A stretch of DNA of 64,000 nt from Mesostigma viride (GCA_009746045.1 RPFO01000296.1:2169564-2233563), one strand, 5' to 3'; counted from the stretch's first letter, positions 11,501 to 23,405 are shown. Notes: generated from the letters alone by a model not told the origin. Numbers and translations: made by a program.

Positions 11501-14500
11501 TAGGGGCTTGTCCGTGTGTCCTGCAAGCAAGTGCGCATTGTCTAGTAGTTTTCCGAATGGTAAGCTAGTACGTTGTCTACTAGCTGCTCAGCTTGTGCTT
11601 TTATGGGCTATGGGGGGGGCTCGTGCGTATGTCACTGTAGCAGGTGGGTGCGGTGTAGTGTGCCTAGCTGACGAGCCCATCAGTCATAGTCACTGTATTA
11701 TACAGTATCAGTATCAGCATTGCACCATCATAATACAATTATGATAACTCAGTTATCATCACATAGGCAACGATGATGCTTATTGCCATGATTTGAAGCA
11801 AAGAGCATCCTGGCACACCTCAGATAAGCACACGTTATCCTATTGTATGCACACGTTATCTTATTATAAGCAAATTTCTCACAATGCAGCACCCCGCCCA
11901 CACAACCCAAGTATGAACCCAAGTATGTCGCCAGGCTGGGGAAGGTCGCTCTTGTTCAACCCTTGACGCGAAACATGCCTCCTTGTTGATGTATGACAAT
12001 GCCATTTCTGACATCTGCCACACATGTGCCTCCACCGCTGACATCCACCGCGTCTTTGTTGACCACTCATGTACACCAGTGCATGTCTCAACCGCCTGCA
12101 TCCGCACACACACTTGCCTTTGCTACTTGCATTCGTCCCACCTGGAACCACTTAAGTCCACCCCACTTGCCACAACTTGCATCCGCCACACACATGTCTC
12201 CACCCATTATGTACATCCTCCACAATTGTATCCACCCCTTATGTGCTTTTCTTCCCACTTGCATCTCCCCCCCGCCATCCCCCAGGTCGACGTGGGCACC
12301 CACACCCGCGTGTCCCTCCCCGAGGGCTTCTTCATGGACCTGACGATCGAGCCCGTGGCAGACGGCACGCTGGCGCCGCCCCCAGACGCCAGCAGTTGGA
12401 AGGACCTGCTCATGATGTGCGGCCGCGACTTCTCCTCCTCTGCCCTCGCATCCAAAGCCAAGGCGGGCAAGCCGGCCCTCCCAGGCCAGGTGGCGCACAC
12501 CCAGACCATGGATGACGTCATCATGGAGATGCAGGTGATGCAAGCGACAGGTGACGGCGACAAGAAAGCCGCCGCCGGGGGTGGCGGGGCCGGGGGCGGG
12601 GGTGATGCGCCCAAGGCTCCTAAGAGACGTGACTCCCTGGGCCGATTCCTCAAGGGTGTCATGATGAAGGTGACCGAAGGGGGGGCAGTGGCCGAAGAGA
12701 CTTCTGAGCCTGCTGCAGTTCCGGATGAAGGCAAGGAGGGGGCAAAGCCAGCGGGTGTGCGGCCACCGCCACCGCCCCCTGGTCCACCAAGGCCCGCGGG
12801 GGCAGGCCCACCGCCGCCACCTCCGCCACCGGGGGGCCTGCTGGCGGCCAAGAAGAGGGCAGTTGGGGGGGGATTGCGGGGCCTCCATTGGACCAAGCTG
12901 CGGACGGTCAAGGGGACGCTGTGGGAGGAGATGGACAGCATGCAGTGCAAGTGGGTTGTATGGACCACCTACCTATTGGGAGGTCCTTACAACTGTTCAT
13001 GCAGTGCAACTGCCAGTGGGTCGTGCATGTGCATCTGTCTTTACGAAGGAGGCCACTACAGCAGCGCAAGTTGGTGATGCATATCTGCTATAAGTAGGAA
13101 AGTTTATCACATGCAGCACTCGGGGGTGCCATGTAGAAGCACGTACCTTAATTGCCATTATTTGCGGTGCAGATGGTTGATGTATTGATGTTAGTATGCG
13201 CACGATAGTAGTATTGGTCCTTATGCCTAGTATTCGTCCCACTTTTGCCTAGTGCCCCCAGTATTGTCCTTATGCCTAGTGCCCCGCATGCCTGCGGTAC
13301 GTCTTTACGCCCCATGGAAAATTATGGCCTCATTTTACTTCTATCGCTGCGTTTTTGCCTGGATTTGGGGGATGCTCTCCCTCGTCATGGGCTGATGACT
13401 ACTGTCCCCAAGATCAATTGCCGACCGATACCAGCTCCACATAAAGATACCACTTCCACATAACCGATACCAGTACCACAGTAGCGTGTGCCCATTCGTA
13501 AAATACCGCCACAGATATGCCTATAAATCACCTCTTTTACACCCATCGCATGCATAGACTTCTGTGTGGCCATTTTCCGTACCCTCGTGGGCGTAAACGA
13601 GCCTGTCACTATACCTCATCCATGTGTGGGCATCTCTGGTATCGTCATGCGCTTGCCGTATTGCACATGACTTTGGCAGATAGCTGTGTTTTTACTGCCC
13701 CCCTAAGAGTGCTGCCCCCCTAAGTGAGCTGGCCTCCTGCGAGAGTTGCCCCCCTGAGTGAGCTGCCTGCCTAAGGAAGCTGCCTCCCCAAGAGAGCTGC
13801 CCCCCCCAACAGAGCGCTCATTCAAGTGTGTGCCCTCTCATGTCACTACTTGCCCTTGTCATACTTGTTTTTTGCCTTTGCGTTTGGCCGGCCCCACAAC
13901 AGGTACGAGCTGTCAGAAGCGGAAAAGGCTGTGCTGCGGCGGCTCTTTGAGATCGCGCCAGCTGGCAAGGGCACCAAGCGGGATGCGGCGGAGGACGCGG
14001 GGGGCGTGGAGGGGTCGTCGCGCAAACCCAAGAATGTGCTGCAGCTGATCTCGCTAACGCGCGCCAACAACCTGCAAGTCATGCTCGCGCACATCAAGGT
14101 GGGTGCTTGGTTGAGTGTTTGTTGATTAGAGTGAACCGGGATGGACCTGTGCCGACACAGGGTGCTAGTCTATAGTAGCGATAGTAGCACACATCCAGGT
14201 GGGTGCTTGGTTGGGTCCTCGCTGCCAACTAGGCTGCCGCCCCAGCCTTGGCCACGTGCCAGCCTTGGCCACATGCCAGCCTCGGCCACGTGCCAGCCTT
14301 GGCCTCGTGCGCATGCGCCACGATTGGTTTCAACTCGCCGTCTTCTTTCTGTCTTATGCGTCATCATGCACGTTGCCTAGACTAATGCATTGTCCGATAC
14401 TTGGCCTAGCCTAGTGAGTCATCATGCGCGTCGCCCCATCTGGCATGCCGTAGGCCTTGAACCCCATGCCTTGCCACGCATTGACCCCGCTTCTCCTTGT

Positions 14501-17500
14501 TGCCACAAACTCTTGGCGACGCTTATGTTTGCGGCTTTTGACATTTCATGCACAGCTCACCGACAACGAGGCCAAGCGCATCATTGCGTCGGGTGATGCC
14601 AAGCGCGAGCTCTCGCTGGAGAAGCTGTGCACGCTGCTGCAGGTAAAAGGGCTTGTTACTGTTACAGTGACCGCACAAGGTATACTGACCGCACAAGGGA
14701 GCTCTCGCTGGAGCAGCTGTGCACGCTGCTGCAGGTAAAGTATCGTTGTAACCTTTCATACTAGATGTGTGTGTGTGTAACAGTAGCGGGTGGTTGATAA
14801 ATGGGTGGCGACAGTTAAGAGGATGCAACTATGCTTACTTATGGGGAAACACATGAGACTTGACTAACTAATAGTGGGTGGTTGATAGATGGGTGGCGAC
14901 GACGTTGACGATGATGACTCCGCCTGCAAGGGTGGCTTGCCCTTGCGACCATCGTGACGTCCTTTAGCATCATATCAGTGTTAAGTCATCCTATTGTTCC
15001 TACCTAACTTGGACTTACCTTTGCAAATAATGCCACGGTGGTCCCTGCACATTGATCATGTAGTTGCTACCGAAGAGGAAAGGGCTTGAGATGTCGTATC
15101 CTCCTTCACCTTTCAGTCACCCTGGTGCTGCGCGCGTGTGGGGATTTGGTGGTGGTTTCTTGTAATCGCATCGTGCCTGACCAGGAGGACAGGTCTATGA
15201 TGACTTGGTAGCGGTATCTTTCATCTGTTCGTTGCTTGTCTCGTCTCCAATTCACCGGGTCATCCAGACTAAGGAGGAGCAAGGGAGCATCCGCGCTGTG
15301 TTACATGACTGAAGACTTCTGACGGATCATTTGCTCTCTATGTGGCAAAACGGACAGGTCATCCCGACCGAGGAGGAGGAGGAGAGCATCCGGCGGTACC
15401 TGGCGCAGAATGACGCGTCCTCGCTGACGCCCCCCGAACAATTCCTGGCGTCGATGGCGCAGCTGCCGCGGCTACGCTCCAAGATCCAGGTACAAGCGGG
15501 CTGATAAACTGCCGTGCTCTTTGTATGGGTTCGTTGATCCTGGGGAAGGCAAGGGTTGGGCGAGCCTTGATCAAGTGGGGGTGTTTTTCTGTGTTTAGAA
15601 GCCGTGACTGCGCTCCAAGGTCCCGGTAAACAGGGGGTTGGGTAAACAGGGGGTTGGGTAAACAGGGGGTTGGGGGTTCTGGGGGGGGTTGGGGGTTCTG
15701 GGGGGGGCAGCCTGGATCCCGGGTATCACATTTCATAAACCTTGCATCCGCTCCAAGTTCCATGCAACGATGGGGCGGGGGTGGGTGGGGCTGAGCCTTG
15801 ATTAAGTTGGGCTCTGCTAATGTAATGGACCGCACATTCGCTCCATAATCCAGGTGAGGGGGCTTACGGCAGCTGTTCAACGTGCAATATTTTACTCTAG
15901 ACATGTGCTGCGATCAAGGTGTTAGTGTCTACCTTACACGTGCTGCGAGTGGGTTGGCTAACTGGGATGCGTCTGCCTGGGTACGGTGATCCAGGTTAAG
16001 GCGGGGGGGGGTTGAGATCTGATATAAAGGGGGATACTATAAGGTACTATGATACCTTGAGGTGCTATTTCTTTAGGTGCTATGATAAATTAATTGCAGT
16101 CATTCCCGTGTTAAGTTACGTTCGCTGCCAAATTCTGGGCGTCGTAACTGAACGCGGGAACGTAACTTAACGGTAGAATTAGGCTAGCAGCCCACCCCCT
16201 CACACTCTGACGGACTTCTATACGGCATTTTACAGCTCTCGTCAAGCCCGATTCAGCTGCAGCATCAAGGCCGCTCAAAGTACGGGATTTCGTACCATTT
16301 CTAGATGCGGCGAGGCTGGGCGCTGCGGGATGCTTTGGTGATAGGATGCAAGGCTGCGCAGCTGCGACTTTGCTAGTTCACCTCTGTTCAGATCCAGCTG
16401 AGCAGTTCATCCTGCCATAGCTTGGCACTAGCTATGTTCTGTGACTCTGTGCTCTGTGTTCCGGGAATCCAGGTTCCCTGTTCCCTGCTGACCTCAGCCT
16501 ATTGCCACTAATTAAGGGGAGCATTCAGCATGGCCTATTTTGCTTCCTATACAAACTGTAACGTCACAATCATAGTTAGATAGAGTCGTCTCACTTAGCT
16601 ATTAGCATCGCGGGTCCCCTATTCCGGAGTCTGGACGTCCGGCCTTGGCCAAAAATGGCCTCCTCCGCAACCAAAAGTAGCCTGACGCATACAGTTTGGC
16701 TCAATGCCGCGTTACGATGGCACCCAGGCTTAAGTTACGGTCGCCGCCCACACCTCGGCGTCGTAACTTAACGCAGGAACGTAACCTTAAGAATCGTAAC
16801 TTAACGCGGGAATGACTGTAATTAATTATCACGTAGACTGCATCACGTGGGTACCAATTAAGGAACCTTATACACAATGAGAAGGAGAGAGGGCGTCCTA
16901 GCTTCCCTCACTGCCCTAAGTGGGCAGGCCACATAGCGCTCTCTCCGCATCATGGTGCGGGCGCAACTGTGGGTGCAATAAAGCTTCGGCATAGCAAGCA
17001 GTCAGGCTGCCCCATGGTCCAGAGCCCACGCATAGGCTTGGAACACATTTAGAGGCGCCGGTTCGGTAGGATATTGGAGGCTCTCCCGGAGCCTGAGGAT
17101 TTTTAGGGGCATACCCAGGGTTCACCCACAACCCCCAGGTACTATGACAACTGTACTATTCGACCGCTACTATGATACAGGCATGAAGGGGAAGCCCGTC
17201 TCGTTCCGCTGGATTCTCTGACACTTCCTGACACTGTGATCCCATGCTGTACGGTGACATGCGACGAGTGCCCATAATTCATGCTGTACGGTGGCATGCT
17301 ATGAGGGCCTGCCCACTGGATGCTCCCATGCCTGCCCACTGGATTCTGGGGTACTTTCTGACAAGGTGATGATAAGGTGACATGCTGTGAGTGCACGCTG
17401 GTTGCTCCCATGCCTGCCCACTGGCTCACATGCCTGCCTGCCCGCGATTTTCCTTGGTGCTGCTCGCTGCAGGTGCTCATATTCCTTCGGCAGTTTGACG

Positions 17501-17673
17501 TCCAGGTGAAGGAGGCCACGGACATACTGCAGTGCGTGGAGAAGGCGTCGGACAAGGTGCGTGCTGTTGTTCCCCCGGTCTGCCGATGCCTTGCAAATGC
17601 TTCCTTGATTGATATGCAGTGCTTCGAGAAGGCATTGGACAAGGCTTAAACATTGATTCCTTGTGTTTGCGGG

Positions 17674-17709
<36 letters not shown>

Positions 17710-17776
17710 CGAGTGTGTGTGTTCATGTATATGTGTGCGTAAGTGTGTGTGTGTGTGCGCGTAGCTGAGAGAGAGT

Positions 17777-17837
<61 letters not shown>

Positions 17838-20800
17838 TGTGTGTGTGTGTGTGTGTGCGTGTGTGTGTGGGCGCGCTTGTGTGTGTGTGTGTGTATGTTT
17901 GCCCGCACGCGTGTGCATTTTTAATGGATTGGTGTGGGCAGGGCTTGTGTCTTCTTGTTTGCACGTTCATCGGTAGTTGCCCTTTGTTGTCGGTCGTCCA
18001 TCGCATGGTTGGTGATTTTCTAGTTGATGTGCAGGGTTGCCGGTGTGCGCGTTGAAGCCAGCATGTGGCCGAACTTAAGGGACTGGGTGGCCATGTTTCC
18101 TACTTCACTTTGTGTGCCGTTGCGGTGGGGGTGCTTGTGATCTAAAAGGGGCACAGTCATATGTATAGTACGAGGCGGCTCTTACAAACTGTACTGTTCA
18201 AGTCCTAGCTTGTCGCTAGCAGGCAGTCTTCTCCACCTCTGCCCAGCATCGCAGCGATCACTCGCCCGGGAAATCCCTACCTTGCCCTTGCCATCACTAC
18301 TCTTGCAGCCAGCAGAAGCCATAACCCCTTGCAAAACCCCCTTTGCCTGGCAAATTACCTTTGCCTTCGTATATCGTACGGCTGGACGTGACGGGCATGA
18401 CGCTGTAGAGCATGGCAGTATGTTGGACATGACGCGCTTCCATTGGGTGGGGTACCTCCACGCGCGCTCACGGTGCGTCTTCCGTTCCAGGAGTTGTGCC
18501 GTTGCTGCGTGCAGGACTGCAAGAGCATGATCTTTCAAGTAACTATGCATGCCCATCGTCGTTGTATATCTGCCGCCATTGTGCATGTGGCATGCCTGTG
18601 TGTGTGCCCCATCACTTGGTGCAGGTCTGCAAGAGCATGATTTTCAAGGCACTCATGGCCATTGTGCTGGCGGTTGGCAACGCGCTCAACGAGGGCACTG
18701 CCCGAGGTGAGGCCTTCAAATAGGGTAGGCATGGCCTTCAAATAGGGTGAGGCATGGCCTACAAATAGGGTTAGGCATGGCCTACAAGTAGAGTTAGGCA
18801 TGACCTTCCAATAGGGTTAGACATGGCCATTAAATAGGGTCAGGCATGGCCTTCAATAAGGTTTGGCATGGGTTTGTAGAGGAGTTGGACATGGCCCATT
18901 CGAGTGACTAGGCATGTTGAGATGGGAGAGGGCGATGCACTCATCCAAGGCATGGTGAGGGGTGACTGCACAGCCGAGGGAAGGGGTAAAAGATCTTTTA
19001 GAACAAGGCAAGGGAAAGGGACAGGCGAGGGCAACCGGCTCTCAAAGTGTGCACATCTAGAATTGAGGCATGGGCCCTTTACAGGCGTGGGGGGCCTTTT
19101 TGAGAATCAAGGGGGCATTACCCAGGTAGGAAAGAGAAACAATATTGTGTCAAAGTGTGAGGGTAAGGGGATGGTGTGATAATCCAAGGGATGGTGGGGA
19201 TGGGGCACTAGATTTGAGGACTCCACGAGAGATCGTAAGCTGGGCTTCTCTATCGACGCCCCTTCAATTATGTTGGCATGCTGTCGTGTAAGTGATAGCA
19301 ATACTCAATGCTTGATGACGATCTTGTGGCCGTGAGTCTTAAATTAGCAAATGGAGGCCCTGAGCTGGACCAAGAGGCAAGATTTCATGTTCCCCTCACC
19401 CCCCGCCCCCACCCCACCGCATCCCTCTGCACCCCACCCCACCCCACCCCACCACCCCTCTGCACCCCTCCGCTCAAGGCGAACCTTACGGAAACCGCTT
19501 TACATAAGCCTTGCGCGTCATGTAGACAGCAGGTGCCGGTTGGTGAAGCGTTCTTTCTTTTCTACCCCCTATCCCTGCCCAACGCCCCCCGCTCCCTGCC
19601 TGCCTCTGCGTTCCCCCGCCCCTCCACCACCACCACCACCACCGCCGCCGCCGCCGCCGCCGCCACCACCACCACCACCACCACCACCACCACCACCACC
19701 ACCACCACCACCACCACCACCACCACCACCACCACCACCACCACCACCACCACCACCACCACCACCACCACCACCACCACCACCACCACCACCACCACCA
19801 CCACCACCACCACCACCACCTCCACCAGGCGACGCGAAGGGCGTGCGTGTGGACGCCCTCCTCAAACTGGGCGACGTCAAAGTCACCAACGCCGGCGCAA
19901 AGGCCATCCCAACAGACGCGGCCCCAGGAAAAGAGAAAGACAAGTCTGGCCCCGAAGACAAGGACAAGGACACAGATGCCACGTACAAGGATGGGGCAAC
20001 CACCGCGGCGACAGATCCTTCGTCCACCTCCCTGTCGCCCGAATCATGCTCTGCCCTCCTCCTGCGCTCTGCCACGCTGCTCGAGTGCATCGCGGCACTC
20101 GCGGTGGACAACGGCATCGTGGACGACTACCGCCTGCTCACAGGGGAGCTGGCGGCCGTGGGGCAGGCGGCACGGCACTCCAAGGTTGGGGGGTGGAAGT
20201 TGTTTTGAAGCGTGATGTGTGGCAGTCCAAGGTAGAAGGTTGATCGGGGGTGGACCACGAAATGAAGTCACTAGCACCACACAGTGGCAAGGGTGGACTT
20301 TATCACGCTATCATACGATCGTGTTATACAGCCAATGCCACTGCTTGGCAAGGGGAAGCTGTAGACCGTTGTGACTTGGAGTCATCAGCGCCACTCCCAT
20401 GCAAACGGAGGTTAACGTGACGTGTGCCACTCCAAGGCAGGGAAGGACCAAGAAGTTGAATTACATCGTGCTAGTCTTTATTGGGGGGGATCGTCCACTG
20501 CTGACACCCGCGCCCCTGTTTCCTCACAGCCCACTTCATTGCCCCCCCGCCTCGTTGTTGTCCATTACTAATCCTGCGACTCTCCACCGCCCACTTCCTG
20601 TTGCCCAGGCCCATGGCCCACTTACCTGTCCTCCGCCCGCCCATCCTGACCTGGCTGCTATCCACCACTAATGCTGCGCGGCATCGTCTTGTTCTCACCA
20701 TCATCCTGGCCCGCATACCCCAGGCGGACCGGGTTGTCGTTCACCCCTCGATCCTGTCCCTCTGCTTCCTCATTGCTCACTTCCCATCGCTCACTTCCCG

Positions 20801-21984
20801 TTGACCGCATCCCTCTCCCCCATGGACCAGGCGGACCTGATGGAGCTTCTTCGCAGCCTCGACGCCGGCATGCAGGCCGTTCTCAAGGAAGTGGCCTTGC
20901 TGCGTGTCGAACCTCGCCGTCCCGCGGGGAACCCGGGGGAGAGCGCAGCCGCCAGTGCGGGAAATGCAGCGGCGATGGAGGATGGGGGGGCACTGGGCAA
21001 CGTGGCCGCGGAGGGTGCCAACGGGCAGGCAGCGCCGGATGCGCCTGTGACTGGCGAGGAGGGGGGGTTCAAGCTGCAGGTGTGTAATCAATCAATGAAT
21101 GAGACAAGCGGCGCAGGCCGTGTGCGTTAAAATTATGGCTGTGCGGGTTTTGCTCTGTACATCGTGCTCGCAGTCTTTGTATTATACTCCTGTCACGCTT
21201 TGTGTTATGCTACGCTTTGCGTAGTGTTCCTGTTACGACACTACGTCAGTATGGCATGTAAGTGCACTCTATGCAATGCCTGTGATCAGACGTACAGGAC
21301 GCTTGCATGGTGAGGTATGGGCGAGCGCCTGTCGCTATATGGCACGTTGTGCTCAGGGGGAATAAGAAGCCGTGCACCCACAAGCTCGCCCACCCACATG
21401 CACACACCCACACGCTCACGCAACCAGAAATCCTGGCACGCCCTCATCCACCCACCCACCCACCCACCCACCCACCCACCCACCCACCCCCACCCACCCA
21501 CCCACCCACCCACCCACCCACCCACCCACCCACCCACCCACCCACCCACCCACCCACCCACCCACCCAATGCACCTTCAAGTGCCCGCCTGCAGGCCTCA
21601 CCCGCACCTGCCCTAGACCCTATGGAGAAAATGGAGAAAATGGAGAAAATGGAGAAAATGGAGAAAATGGAGGAATATTTGTCTCTCATTCGGCTTTTCA
21701 TTCATAAACTTTCAAAACGTTTCGTAGTCACTGTCCCACTATTCCGCCCACCCCCTCGCCTACCTGCCCAGGTGGAGGAGTTCCTTCGGCATGCCGAGTC
21801 CGTGCGCCAGCAGCTAGACTCTATCGTGGCGCGTGTGACCACCAAGTTCACTGCCCTTGCAGAGTACTTTGGCGAGAACCCCGAGGCGATGGCGCCTGAG
21901 GCGGTGTTCGGGCTGCTGTGGCAGTTTGCGACCGAGTTTGAGCGCGCGCGGCAGGCGCTGGCGCAAAAGTCCACTAACCCATGA
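2582..21984 (+). CDS. PTEN-domain (plant class II-type) formin, 17 exons, 1079 aa
   Basis: Exons: 2582-2898, 3488-3620, 5039-5124, 5782-5889, 6635-6827, 8039-8182, 8567-8666, 11339-11433, 12286-12950, 13903-14098, 14556-14642, 15358-15489, 17473-17556, 18625-18706, 19829-20184, 20831-21079, 21772-21984. The total of 3240 nt is in phase throughout. Residues ~88-279 follow the PTEN-like phosphatase fold ([41 protein letters not shown]). The P-loop reads HTRGRCIGD, so the catalytic Cys is Thr and the domain is probably a non-catalytic lipid or protein binder. Residues ~280-420 are the C2 domain ([23 protein letters not shown]). FH1 (~552-578) has two polyproline runs. FH2 (~588-1070) opens with LRGLHWTKL and TLWEEM and carries [11 protein letters not shown]. 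Expected role: actin filament nucleation and barbed-end elongation with profilin, recruited to membrane through PTEN-C2. The N-terminus is acidic and Ser-rich, then basic. Confidence 0.94.
3771..4012. repeat. 24-bp minisatellite, formin intron 2
   Basis: Alternating units around CACCATTACTAGCAGCAGC and CACCATTACTAGCAGGCG, about ten copies, wholly intronic (intron 2 = 3621-5038). Confidence 0.9.
4033..4302. repeat. 27-bp minisatellite, first half, formin intron 2
   Basis: About ten copies of a unit containing TATACTCCATCAAATACTCC. The same array resumes at 4526-4700. The two halves were one array before a SINE-like element landed in it. Confidence 0.9.
4303..4525 (-). mobile_element. SINE-like element, copy 1, inserted in the 27-bp array
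   Basis: It interrupts the 27-bp array; TCCACA stands on both sides, as expected for a target duplication in that array. Read on the minus strand it ends in a TTAA/ATTA-rich tail preceded by the hairpin GTGACGCAGTCACGTG, which is also found at LINE 3' ends at 38594 and 44372. Positions 4320-4503 match 16825-16981 along nearly their whole length. It has no ORF. A tRNA- or 5S-like head is not clear. Confidence 0.7.
4526..4700. repeat. 27-bp minisatellite, second half
   Basis: Continuation of the 4033-4302 array with the same unit, about six copies. Confidence 0.9.
5473..5781 (+). repeat. 103-bp tandem repeat carrying decoy copies of the exon 4 acceptor
   Basis: Three successive TGTGTGCAG acceptors, ending at 5575, 5678 and 5781, lie exactly 103 bp apart. 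Each is followed by the start of exon 4 (GCTCGCGCTYGATGAGGAG). Only the third continues into the full exon; the first two break off after about 36 nt. A TGCAAGGG-type 5' half is more decayed at the left end. Confidence 0.9.
6545..6600. other. AT-rich tract in formin intron 4
   Basis: A short run of A/T-rich sequence (TTTATCAAATTTTATTTTATT) 40-90 bp before exon 5. It may serve as part of the branch point or pyrimidine region. Nothing else was seen in intron 4 (5890-6634). Confidence 0.3.
7126..7315. repeat. 11-bp minisatellite, formin intron 5
   Basis: About 17 copies of GCATGGGTTGG with a few GCATGGGTTGT variants. Downstream, 7395-7480 holds a looser GTGACAAATGG repeat. The rest of intron 5 (7720-8030) is AT-rich with no gene. 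Confidence 0.92.
8868..10590. repeat. 10-bp satellite-like array, about 170 copies, formin intron 7
   Basis: ATGAAGTGTG repeated with almost no length change, with ATGAGGTGTG and ATGAATTGTG variants. Variant doublets at 9221/9241, 9531/9551, 9691/9711 and 10001/10021 show spacings of 310, 160 and 310 bp, so larger blocks were duplicated on top of the 10-bp unit. The 600-740 aa minus-strand frames here are repeat translations. Confidence 0.97.
10636..11025. repeat. 19-bp minisatellite, formin intron 7
   Basis: About 20 copies of CATTTAATGTATGTGCTAG, immediately after the 10-bp array. Confidence 0.95.
11057..11216. repeat. (CCCA)n tetranucleotide array ending in a decoy acceptor
   Basis: About 36 copies of CCCA. 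The array runs directly into CCAG|GCGACGATG at 11217, a decayed duplicate of the exon 8 start (true exon 8 at 11339). Confidence 0.95.
16088..16827. mobile_element. MITE-like DNA transposon with terminal inverted repeats, formin intron 12
   Basis: Left end 16096-16120 (GCAGTCATTCCCGTGTTAAG...) and right end 16795-16819 are inverted copies of about 25 bp with two mismatches. Both are flanked by AATTAATT (16088-16095 and 16820-16827), an apparent 8-bp duplication. Each end also holds an inner inverted copy of the GTTAAGTTACG motif (16111-16170 and 16730-16805). The interior has no ORF, so the element is non-autonomous. The superfamily is not assigned: an 8-bp duplication suggests hAT, while a TTAA-containing target would suit piggyBac. 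Confidence 0.8.
16820..16985 (-). mobile_element. SINE-like element, copy 2
   Basis: It matches 4308-4503, including the TTAATT tail, the CACGT-hairpin and the GAAGGAGAGAGGGCG region. It lies against the right end of the MITE, so the MITE seems to have entered the TTAA-rich tail of this element. Confidence 0.7.
17665..17905. repeat. (GT)n / (GA)n microsatellite, formin intron 13
   Basis: Interrupted GT runs flank a GA run at about 17803-17832. No coding content. Confidence 0.95.
18708..18900. repeat. 23-bp minisatellite starting at the exon 14 donor
   Basis: About seven degenerate copies of GGCATGGCCTTCAAATAGGGT. The first copy begins in the GTGAGGCC of the exon 14 donor, so this array too is anchored at a splice site. 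The rest of intron 14 up to 19600 shows nothing clear. Confidence 0.85.
19622..19828. repeat. (CCA/CCG)n array directly abutting the exon 15 acceptor
   Basis: About 65 CCA triplets with eight CCG ones, ending TCCACCAG|GCGACG. The reading frame in phase with exon 15 would encode uninterrupted proline. The real join is exon 14 to exon 15 (ARG|GDAKGV) through GT-AG, in phase with FH2 homology. Confidence 0.95.
21449..21568. repeat. (CCCA)n array, formin intron 16
   Basis: About 29 CCCA units. A second small array of ATGGAGAAA (about five units) follows at 21622-21670. Confidence 0.95.
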
Positions 21985-23130
21985 AGCCACGGAGATATTA
22001 AATTAAATCAGCGCACTTGACAAGGGCCACGGAGCATGAACGCTTAATGCCGTGAGGCCTTTGCATGAGATGATTTCAATTGCATGTGCTCATGCCCAAA
22101 TCAAGTTGGTGCCCAGTGTCATGAGATGCTGATTGCGGAGAATGCTGTGATCCATCCGCGGAATTAAGATACTTGCCCTGCTACTGTTCACAGATTGCAA
22201 CACTATTTATTTATGTAAATTAAAAGCAGATTGCACACAAGCAGTTGCATGTAGACTGCGTCATTTGTGAGCATAATCCTCATCGAAACGGGTGGTGGAA
22301 AGGAATGGGTGCGTGTCTCAATACAGAACATCTAGTTGTAGGGTTGCGGGCGCCCCGGCCCGAACCACTATGCTTATCATATATTGTGTCCCACGTGTCT
22401 CCCCTCTGAGCTATACCGAGTGGGTCGGGGTTGTATCCAGGGCTCATAACCTCCTGCCAGTTCTGCTGACAAGGGCCAGAGCAAGAGCATGAGCACAAGG
22501 CACGTGCCTATGAAGAGGCCATTGGCCTTGCACTATCTGTTGAAGACAACTGCGGTATGGTGGCCAAGCGGCTCACCGGGGATGTGCAGTGGCTTCTTCA
22601 TGCTAGGTATGATGGCGGCCAAACTTGTACGTGCCGGTCCTTTGGTGGCACATTTCAAGCCGGCAACCTTGAGGTAGCAACTGAGCAGTGTATGAGCTGT
22701 CTGGCTATACACCACAGCGCTGGCTGAGGAGATCTAGTCCAACTTGGAAGCTGCATTGCCAGCAACGTGAGCCCCTATAACATGGACAGGGACATGGGGA
22801 CATCCATGGTGATGCAGAGGACCATGATGGCAACCTTAGTCAGGCGGGCCGGTCGCCAAGGGATGTGCATGCTGCTACCGAATCAAGGCGCACAAAACAC
22901 ATCGCAGCCATGCCGATGGCCGAGATGCCTGGCATGATTAGATCAAAGAGACAACCAGCGCAGATGATTACATTGCCAAGCTGAGCTAGTTTGCGACTAC
23001 CGTGCATACTGGGGGTTTGACTGACTGATCATGCTAGCCAACGTGACAGCTGGCAGTTGTTATGTCTAACAAGCCCCTACTTGAAAATTGCCTGAGCATG
23101 GCCATCTAGGCACATATATATTCATTACCT
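21985..23130. other. formin 3' UTR and gene-free DNA
   Basis: A TGTAA at about 22213 (TTATGTAAATT) could be the formin polyadenylation signal. A tRNA-like patch on the minus strand (A-box-like 22402-22416, B-box-like 22358-22367) does not fold well. A fragment of the AGACAACCAGCGCAG repeat family lies at 22953. No coding region seen. Confidence 0.5.
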
Positions 23131-23405
23131 GGAGGGCCAGCGGGCCCCATGGTCGGCGCGGACCTGGACGTCATATTGGCGTCAGCGCTTGTCGGTGGCG
23201 CTGACTCGGGCCATGGCTGACATCATGCTCCGCCGTACGCGGGCTGATTTTGCGGTGCAGCAGGGCCATTAGGTTCCTCCCGTTAGGAGTTTCCATTGGT
23301 CTTATCGTAGTATAGAGATTTGACATGGCTCTGTATAGAGGTTTATAGCTGGGCGTTTGCTTTGGTTTGAGTGATTTCACTCTGCTGTAAGTAATTATAT
23401 TATTA
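23131..23405 (+). mobile_element. 3'-end fragment of the RLE-type LINE, plus orientation
   Basis: It encodes the C-terminal SALTRAMADIMLRRTRADF-like block followed by the same 3' UTR (ending in GTAAGTAATTATATT) seen inverted at 25020-25860. It is strongly 5'-truncated, which is typical of target-primed reverse transcription. Confidence 0.85.

Noticed and set aside
19351-20243. Single-exon polyproline or polythreonine protein over the (CCA)n array
   Set aside because: FH2 homology and phase show that exon 15 starts at 19829 after a GT-AG intron. The triplet array is intronic.
22345-22425. tRNA gene on the minus strand
   Set aside because: A-box (TAGCTCAGAGG) and B-box-like (GGTTCGGGCC) sequences are present, but acceptor and T stems do not pair. 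At most it is a tRNA-derived SINE relic.
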